From positions 1 to 10,929 of the forward strand of contig JAIVJE010000364.1 of the NCBI GenBank assembly GCA_020200195.1: 10,929 nucleotides of DNA, written 5' to 3'. Shown here in pieces: positions 5,721 to 10,929 of the stretch; the stretch's first letter is position 1; each line of letters opens with the position of its first letter. The stretch comes from Acidobacteriota bacterium. Its GTDB lineage: Bacteria > Acidobacteriota > Vicinamibacteria > Vicinamibacterales > 2-12-FULL-66-21. The notes beneath the pieces are model-generated. The model worked only from the letters and a program-made list of their open reading frames with translations, was not told the DNA's origin and did not search any database. The position numbers and the translations under genes were made by a program.

Positions 5721-7613
5721 TCAGCGCAATTTCGCAGTATGGTCCTTGATGGTGGCCGCGAGCGCGCGGAGGCGAGCTGCATTCCGCGCGTCCGCGGCTG
5801 CGGCATCCTCCTCCAATTGCGTCGAGAGCGTCGCGAGCTGATCCAGCACGGACCGCTCCGCCGGCGTCCGATCGGCGCTGTCGAGGGCCGCCTGCAGGGC
5901 GGCGGCACGCGCCGGCTGAACGGCGTTGCTGCGCGTCAGCTGATCGAGGTACGCCCGCGCCACGATGGAGCTCGCAGGCCAGGTGATTCGCGGCTGTTGC
6001 TGTGTATTCAGCTCGCTGAAGCGGACCATGTTCGCGGCATCGATCTCATTCTGCGAAAGCTGCTCGTTCGGCGTCAGCTTGAACACGTCGATCCCGCGGG
6101 CGATCTCCGTACCGTAGATGTGACCGTTATACCAATACGTCGACCAGTAACCGGCGGTGATCAGTTGCGTGGCGTCGATCGGACCGCGGTCGAAAAACGC
6201 GATCTCGAACGGATGCGCCGAGTCCGTGAAGTCGAACACCGACACACCCCCCTGATACCAGGCTTGAACCATGATGTCCCGCCCAGGCACCGGGATCAGC
6301 GAGCCGTTGTGCGCCACGCAGTTCTCCTGCTCCGTTTGCGGCGCCGGCAGCTTGTAGTAACCCCCGAACCGCATCTTCCGATCGACTATGTCGAAGATCG
6401 CGTTCGCGCCCCACGTCATCGAGTCGGTCGCACGGCAGCGCGGACGGGTGCCGCCACCCCATTCGTCGGTAAAGATGATCTTCGAACCGTCGTTGTTGAA
6501 CGTGGCCGAGTGCCAGTACGCGAAGTTCTTGTCGACGACGTGGTCGAGCCGGACGGGATGCACGGGATCGGAGATGTCCATGAGAATCCCGTTGCCGGAG
6601 CAGGCGCCCGCGGCCAGGCCGACTTCCGGGAACACGGTGATGTCATGGCACTGATTGGTCACGGACGTCTTCTGCGTACCGGGACCATGGTCACCGCCTG
6701 CCCAGAGCCCTGAAATGGCGCCGCTTGCCGGGTCCGCAAAGATGCGCGGCCGGTTGACGATGCGCGCCTTCTCGGGGGCCGCGATCGGTATCTGAATGAC
6801 GTCGATGCTGAACAGTGCCGTGTTGGGATCCTTGTCAGGAGCAAGCTTGGAGCAGCCCGTCAGCTCGTCTGCCGATCGGACGGAACCCGTGCCGGACCCG
6901 TAGACGTACAGATTCTCTTTGTCGTCCGGATCGCTCACCAGCGTGTGCGTGTGCGAACCCCGGCAGGTCTGCACGGCAGCAACCTGCTGCGCCTTGCGCA
7001 CGTCTCTGATGTCGAAGATGCGGATGCCGCGGAAACGCTCCGAGCTGACCGTCGGCTGAACGCCCTGCGTGCCGCAGTCAATCCGGCCCCGTGTCTGCTC
7101 GACCGACATCACCAGGAGGTTGCCGTGCACGGACAGGTCGCCCTGCCCGCCCGGGCACACCACGGATGCCAACAGCTGGGGCGATTTCGGATTCTCGATG
7201 TCGTAGACATTGAATCCGTGGAAGTTGCCGGCGAAGAGCAGGTTCCCTCTGAACGCGAGGTCCGAGTTCGCGAAGTTCAGGGTTGACCGCTCCGGGGGTT
7301 TCGGAGTCGCCCCCTGGGCATCTTCCTTTTCCGTATCCTCGTCGGGATCCGGCAGCTTCGGATCGCGTTCCGGTGGCGTGGGCTCGCCGCCGGGGGCCTT
7401 CGGATCGAAGAAACCCTCGGGCTTCGGAAGGCTCACCACGATTTCGAGGCTGCGAGCAGCCACCCCCGCGTCTCGGAGGCCCGGCTTCAGCCCGACGCGC
7501 GGATCGGTCGACGCCGTGGATGGCGGACGCTCCTGAGCGGCCCCCTCGAATACGACCCCGACGGTCAGCGCAGCGGCGGCGTAATACAGAACCCTGGTGG
7601 CCACGGATCTCAT
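5721..7613 (-). CDS. Secreted LVIVD-repeat-type beta-propeller protein
   Basis: The 630 aa product has a signal peptide (about 1-26, ending EGAAQ) and a Pro/acidic linker at about 62-110. A repeat region (111-515) follows, in which strands such as FHGFNVYDIENPKSPQLLAS, RGIRIFDIRD, GILMDISDPVHPVRLDHV and GGVSVFDFTDSAHPFEIAFF match the LVIVD pattern (G-V-x-hydrophobic-D-I/F-x-D-P-x-x-P). This should form an extracytoplasmic propeller. Eight cysteines (153, 180, 217, 253, 322, 338, 393, 432) are compatible with disulfides. Several sit beside histidines (CRGSHTHT, NQCHDI, NCVAHNGS) or near YWHSA, suggesting a possible metal site. The C-terminal ~90 residues (545-630) are Ala-rich and helical, probably a coiled coil. 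The start ATG overlaps the DUF305 stop (ATGA), so translation is probably coupled. No enzymatic activity can be assigned. Confidence 0.85.
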   Translation of the reverse strand: MRSVATRVLYYAAAALTVGVVFEGAAQERPPSTASTDPRVGLKPGLRDAGVAARSLEIVVSLPKPEGFFDPKAPGGEPTPPERDPKLPDPDEDTEKEDAQGATPKPPERSTLNFANSDLAFRGNLLFAGNFHGFNVYDIENPKSPQLLASVVCPGGQGDLSVHGNLLVMSVEQTRGRIDCGTQGVQPTVSSERFRGIRIFDIRDVRKAQQVAAVQTCRGSHTHTLVSDPDDKENLYVYGSGTGSVRSADELTGCSKLAPDKDPNTALFSIDVIQIPIAAPEKARIVNRPRIFADPASGAISGLWAGGDHGPGTQKTSVTNQCHDITVFPEVGLAAGACSGNGILMDISDPVHPVRLDHVVDKNFAYWHSATFNNDGSKIIFTDEWGGGTRPRCRATDSMTWGANAIFDIVDRKMRFGGYYKLPAPQTEQENCVAHNGSLIPVPGRDIMVQAWYQGGVSVFDFTDSAHPFEIAFFDRGPIDATQLITAGYWSTYWYNGHIYGTEIARGIDVFKLTPNEQLSQNEIDAANMVRFSELNTQQQPRITWPASSIVARAYLDQLTRSNAVQPARAAALQAALDSADRTPAERSVLDQLATLSTQLEEDAAAADARNAARLRALAATIKDHTAKLR

Positions 7614-8287
7614 TTGTGCATCTCCCTGAGCATTGCGCCCATTCGATCGATCTCCATTCGCTGATCCGCGTCCACGTCGGACGCGAACGCGAAGATTTCC
7701 GACTCCTGGCCCGCGCCGGGGTTCGAAAAAAGCTCTTTCACCATGATCAGCGCGCCGTCGTGATGCTTGATCATGCCTTCGAGGAAGAGCCGATCGAACT
7801 CGGCTCCCTTCGCATCGGCCAGGCGGCCCATTTCTTCGGACGTGAGCATGCCGGGCATCAGCGTAGCCCCATGAGCGTGAAGTGCATGCGGATCCGGCAG
7901 CGCCTGGCCGCGGCGTTTCAGCCAGTCCTGCATCATCTTGATCTCATCCGCCTGCGACACTTCGATCCGAAGCGCCAGCTTCCGCAGCTCGTCGCTGCTG
8001 CTCCGCGCAGCCACCAACGCGGTCATCTCGAGCGCCTGCGCGTGGTGGCCGATCATCCCCTGCATGAATCGCACGTCCGCGGGCGTGTGCTGCACGCGAG
8101 AGAGATCCACCGCCTGTTCTGCGGCGATGACGCGGCTCGACTGGCCGGGGGCGCCTGGCTGAATGATCTGCGGACCTGACTGGACGTCGGCGCTGCGGCA
8201 CGACACGGCCATCGTCCCCACGATCGTCAGCAGAACGGCGGCGATTGGTGATGCCGGGGTCTTCAGCAAGATGGACAAAGGATACAT
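7610..8287 (-). CDS. DUF305-family lipoprotein
   Basis: From this start the product is 225 aa. It begins with a lipoprotein-type signal whose hydrophobic stretch PIAAVLLTIVGTMAVSC places the lipidated Cys at 30. The DUF305 region (about 60-225) has the family's two duplicated signatures, FMQGMIGHHAQALEM (74-88, His81-His82) and FLEGMIKHHDGALIM (168-182, His175-His176). DUF305 proteins are ferritin-like four-helix proteins with His/Met-rich motifs thought to bind metal; copper has been proposed for some, but the role is not settled. The frame is open up to an ATG at 8392, but that would put an arm of an intergenic repeat into the protein and bury the lipoprotein signal 35 residues in, so the ATG at 8287 is preferred. 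Its ribosome site is weak (GGCGGTCGAG before ATG). It is first in an operon with the LVIVD gene. Confidence 0.87.
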   Translation of the reverse strand: MYPLSILLKTPASPIAAVLLTIVGTMAVSCRSADVQSGPQIIQPGAPGQSSRVIAAEQAVDLSRVQHTPADVRFMQGMIGHHAQALEMTALVAARSSSDELRKLALRIEVSQADEIKMMQDWLKRRGQALPDPHALHAHGATLMPGMLTSEEMGRLADAKGAEFDRLFLEGMIKHHDGALIMVKELFSNPGAGQESEIFAFASDVDADQRMEIDRMGAMLREMHK

Positions 8288-8341
8288 CTCGACCGCCAGC
8301 AACGACCAGCCATCGTCCCTAGTGGGTTTCAGTAAGATTTG

Positions 8342-8374
8342 ACGGGACGCGGATGCGCGCAGATTTGCACGGAT
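8342..8374 (-). repeat. Intergenic repeat, left arm (inverted copy)
   Basis: Read on the minus strand, these 33 bases follow ATCCGTG, three bases, ATC, seven bases, ATCCGCGTC, C, CGT. The same pattern occurs on the plus strand at 8474-8505. It lies upstream of the DUF305 start. Confidence 0.6.
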
Positions 8375-8435
8375 CCTGTCGACCGCGCGCATAGAAAGTG
8401 GGACGGCATAAGGAGTCGGACGACAGGTCGGGCTG

Positions 8436-8473
8436 GGCGACCTTGCCGCGCCGCAGGCGCGGGGGAGGTCGCC
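8436..8473. terminator. Long GC-rich hairpin between the permease and DUF305 genes
   Basis: GGCGACCT (8436-8443) pairs perfectly with AGGTCGCC (8466-8473). Inside it CGCGCC (8447-8452) pairs with GGCGCG (8456-8461) around the three-base loop GCA. The whole is a 14-pair cruciform with a small internal loop. It lies about 70 bases after the permease stop and could end its transcript, but no U-run follows on either strand. It also sits between the two inverted repeat arms and may be part of the same element. Confidence 0.4.
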
Positions 8474-8505
8474 ATCCGTGGCTATCCGTCGGATCCGCGT
8501 CTCGT
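8474..8505 (+). repeat. Intergenic repeat, right arm
   Basis: These 32 bases follow ATCCGTG, three bases, ATC, six bases, ATCCGCGTC, T, CGT. They match the left arm at 8342-8374 in inverted orientation, with identical blocks ATCCGTG, ATC, ATCCGCGTC and CGT. The two arms enclose 99 bases that include the 8436-8473 hairpin. The rest of 8288-8542 holds no gene I can support. Confidence 0.6.
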
Positions 8506-8542
8506 GAATGACGCCGCCCGACCAACCGTCGAGGGACCGTTC

Positions 8543-10929
8543 TTATTCGTAGCGGAGAGCCAGGATGGGATCGATGCGGCTGGCACGATGCGCAGGGATC
8601 AAACCCGCGACCGCTGCCACGCCAGTCAGGAGCACCGTCGTCGCGACGGCAATCGACGGATCATAGGGCTCGATGCCATAGAGTTGCGTCGACACGGTTC
8701 GACCCAACGCCATGGCTGCCGGAATGCCCACGGCCAGGCCGATCGTGAGCAAGAGAAGCACTTCCCGCATGACCAGCCAGATGACGCCCCCGGGCTGCGC
8801 ACCGAGCGCCAGCCGGATGCCCAGCTCTTTCTTGCGCCTTGCCACGACGAACGCCATCACACCGTAGAGACCGATTGAGGCAAGCACCGTGGCGAGCAGG
8901 CCAAATCCCGCTGAGAGCAGGGCGATCAGCCGATCGGTCAGCAGCGTCTCGTCCAGCTGCGCCTCGAGCGTCTTCATCTCGTACACCGGCATCGAGGAGT
9001 CCAGTTGTCTGACCTCGTTACGCACCAGACTGTAGGCTGCCGACGATGCCGTCGTGGTCCGGACGTAGAACGCGACGCCGGTGGGACCCCAATTGGGTAC
9101 GAAGACCTGGCGCCGCACCCCTTCACGCGGACCCTCGTAGAGGGAATCAGCGACAACGCCGATGATCTCGATGGTCAGCTTCGTGTCCGGACGGCTCCCG
9201 AACCCCAGGCGTTTGCCGACTGCGCTCTTACCGGGGAAGAAGTGGTTGGCGAAGCGACGGTTGACGATTGCGACGGTGGCATCATCCTTGAGATCCATCT
9301 GCTTGAAGTCGCGGCCTTCGAGAAACGGAATCTGCATCGTCTCGAAGTAGCCGGGCGACAGCGCATTCATGAACGCCTGCATGTCTTCGCCGTCGGCGGC
9401 ACGATGGCCCTCCACTGACATGGAGCTGTCCCATTCGCTTCCGCTCAAAATCGACACGGACGCCAGCGCCGCCGACTTGATGCCGGGCGCGGATCGGAGC
9501 CGATCCAGCAACTGCGCATAGAACTGCACCGCTCGCGGGCCGTCGTAGCCGTTCAGCGCGGGCGACACCTGGAACGTGATCAGGTTGTCGAGCACGACTC
9601 CAGTATCGGTGGTCTTCAAATTCTGCAGGCTCCGCACGAACAGGCCGGCTCCGAACAGCAGCAGGAAGCTCAATGCGACCTGTGCGGTCACGAGCCCCTT
9701 TCGCAGGAAGAGCGACCCGCCAGTGCCGGCGATGGAACCCATCGTGTCTTTCAACGTGGTCCATGGATCGGGACGGCTCGCGCGAAGAGCTGGAAGCAAC
9801 CCGAAGATGACGCCGGTTGCGAAAGTCAGACCGAGTGTAAAGCCGAGAATACGAAGGTCTGGATCCGCGGTGATCAGGAGCGGCTGACCCTCGGATGGAA
9901 TCAGCGCGAGCAGACCTCTCGTCAGGACGACCGCGAGCCCGAGCCCGACAACTCCGCCGGCAAACGACAGCACGAGGCTTTCGACGAGGAGCTGCCGTAC
10001 TAAACGGCCGCGTGACGCGCCGAGCGAAAGCCTGACGGCGATCTCCTTCTGTCGCATGAAGCCCCTGGCGATCAGGAGATTCGCGACGTTCGCGCAGGCA
10101 ATCAGCAGCACCAGACCGACCATGCACATCAACACGATCAGCGCAGTCGAGAAGTCGTTGCGAAGGCCAGAATAGCCCATCGCCGCGCTGACGACGTTCA
10201 TCCGCCCCTTCATGAACTGCTCTCGGGAATAGGAGGACCAGTCCTTTGCCGCCGGCAGCGTCATTTCATGAGCCCGCACCTGCATGAGGAGACCCTGCAG
10301 CGGCGCCTGTGCCGATTCGACGGTGTAGCCAGGCTTTAACCGCCCGAACACCTGCACCCAGCGGGTCCGACGGTCGCTCATATGTACCCAGGTCCAGTCC
10401 GGCACCATGACTGGCTTCATGAGCACAGGCACGCGAATCTGCGGCGACTGTGCCGGATCGATCCCGGCAAACCCTTCAGCCGATACGCCGACAATCGTCA
10501 TCGGATAGTTGTTCACCAGGATCTTCTTCCCGAGGACTCCCGGATCGCGCGCGAAGCGGCTCGTCCAGTAGTCGTAGCTCAACACAACTACCGGATGCCC
10601 CTGGTATGCCTGGTCGTCCTCCTGCGAGTTGAAGACGCGGCCTGCCGCCGCCTTCACGCCCAGCATCGAGAAGAAGTTTCCGGAGACCATCTCGGCTTGA
10701 ACACGCTCAGTCTGGTTGTCTACGCTGATCGAGGCGGGTACCAGGCGCCGGCAGAGGACTTCGGCCAGCGGCTCAGCACGCTGTTGGAGGTCCTGATACA
10801 GGGGGTACGAATGCATCCGCGATCCCATGTTGCTGCCGTTGTGAGATCCCTGCTGAAAGAGCATGACCAGCTGGTCGGGCGCTGTGACCGGCAGCTTCCG
10901 CAGCAGGATCTGATCGATCAGAGTGAAGA
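8543..10929 (-). CDS. ADOP-type ABC transporter permease (MacB/FtsX family), N-terminus off right edge
   Basis: About 794 residues are visible. The first read LIDQILLRKLPVTAPDQLV, the segment that follows the N-terminal membrane helix in this family, so only a short N-terminus is missing. A MacB-like periplasmic domain comes next (10807-10180: VSGNFFSMLGVKAAAGRVF, PVVVLSYDYWTSRF, NNYPMTIVGVS). The first FtsX block follows (about 10150-9770: IACANVANLLIARGFMRQKE, RLSLGASRGRLVRQLLVES), then a second periplasmic domain (about 9580-8940) and a second FtsX block (about 8929-8543) ending in HRASRIDPILALRYE. Two FtsX blocks in one chain and no ATPase domain fit the acidobacterial duplicated orphan permease type. 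Such proteins are probably partners of a separate LolD/MacB-like ATPase or part of mechanotransmission systems; the cargo is unknown. An ATG at 10864 is internal and is not the true start. Codon use looks like that of its neighbours. Confidence 0.92.
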   Translation of the reverse strand, partial: FTLIDQILLRKLPVTAPDQLVMLFQQGSHNGSNMGSRMHSYPLYQDLQQRAEPLAEVLCRRLVPASISVDNQTERVQAEMVSGNFFSMLGVKAAAGRVFNSQEDDQAYQGHPVVVLSYDYWTSRFARDPGVLGKKILVNNYPMTIVGVSAEGFAGIDPAQSPQIRVPVLMKPVMVPDWTWVHMSDRRTRWVQVFGRLKPGYTVESAQAPLQGLLMQVRAHEMTLPAAKDWSSYSREQFMKGRMNVVSAAMGYSGLRNDFSTALIVLMCMVGLVLLIACANVANLLIARGFMRQKEIAVRLSLGASRGRLVRQLLVESLVLSFAGGVVGLGLAVVLTRGLLALIPSEGQPLLITADPDLRILGFTLGLTFATGVIFGLLPALRASRPDPWTTLKDTMGSIAGTGGSLFLRKGLVTAQVALSFLLLFGAGLFVRSLQNLKTTDTGVVLDNLITFQVSPALNGYDGPRAVQFYAQLLDRLRSAPGIKSAALASVSILSGSEWDSSMSVEGHRAADGEDMQAFMNALSPGYFETMQIPFLEGRDFKQMDLKDDATVAIVNRRFANHFFPGKSAVGKRLGFGSRPDTKLTIEIIGVVADSLYEGPREGVRRQVFVPNWGPTGVAFYVRTTTASSAAYSLVRNEVRQLDSSMPVYEMKTLEAQLDETLLTDRLIALLSAGFGLLATVLASIGLYGVMAFVVARRKKELGIRLALGAQPGGVIWLVMREVLLLLTIGLAVGIPAAMALGRTVSTQLYGIEPYDPSIAVATTVLLTGVAAVAGLIPAHRASRIDPILALRYE

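Noticed and set aside
5658..6713. Plus-strand open frame of 351 codons opposite the LVIVD gene
   Set aside because: It is Arg-rich with no domain pattern. The minus strand has a signal peptide, LVIVD repeats and coupling to DUF305.
7283..8179. Plus-strand open frame of 298 codons across the LVIVD/DUF305 boundary
   Set aside because: It overlaps two well-supported genes on the other strand and shows shadow composition (Arg, His, Pro).
8288..8392. N-terminal extension of the DUF305 protein to an ATG at 8392
   Set aside because: It would translate one arm of the inverted repeat and place a normal lipoprotein signal 35 residues inside the protein.
9282..10127. Minus-strand open frame of 281 codons in another frame inside the permease gene
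   Set aside because: It is fully nested in the FtsX-family coding sequence, Arg-rich and without motifs.

Overview
The window is GC-rich bacterial DNA that most resembles an Acidobacteriota genome, possibly of the Vicinamibacteria. The main clue is a large MacB/FtsX-type permease with two FtsX blocks, of the kind called ADOP (acidobacterial duplicated orphan permease), plus the decayed tail of a second one. Secreted propeller proteins, a DUF305 lipoprotein and a soluble Hanks-type kinase fit the same background. The taxonomic call is an inference from gene content. No tRNA, rRNA, CRISPR array, transposase or phage gene was seen.

Layout from left to right. (1) At 2-397, minus strand, is the N-terminal part of a Gfo/Idh/MocA-family NAD(P)-dependent oxidoreductase that runs off the left edge. 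(2) Diverging from it, about 491-1708 on the plus strand encodes a soluble Ser/Thr protein kinase whose C-terminal ~85 residues look like a BRCT domain. This is the most unusual protein here. (3) Convergent with the kinase, 1726-3741 on the minus strand encodes a membrane-anchored protein with an NHL beta-propeller, an M23 (LytM-type) peptidase domain and an Ig/FlgD-like tail. (4) Diverging from that gene, 3919-5136 on the plus strand is a rhomboid-family membrane protein. It keeps the catalytic serine but has Glu where the catalytic His should be and Thr where the conserved Asn should be, plus a long helical C-terminal domain. (5) At 5140-5587, minus strand, is a composite gene ruin: the signal peptide and first strands of an outer-membrane-type protein joined to the frameshifted last ~55 codons of an ADOP permease. 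(6) At 5721-8287, minus strand, is a translationally coupled two-gene operon: a DUF305 lipoprotein and then a large Cys/His-rich LVIVD-type propeller, overlapping by ATGA. (7) At 8288-8542 is a gene-free interval with two inverted copies of a ~33 bp repeat around a strong GC hairpin. (8) From 8543 to the right edge, minus strand, is the ADOP permease, with its N-terminus beyond the window.

Most of the products act at or outside the cytoplasmic membrane: two secreted or anchored propellers, a peptidase, a rhomboid, a lipoprotein and a permease. Only the kinase-BRCT protein and the oxidoreductase look cytosolic. The DUF305/LVIVD pair is the only clear operon. The other genes appear to be separate units arranged divergently or convergently. 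Start sites are poorly marked by Shine-Dalgarno sequences throughout, so several N-termini are uncertain.
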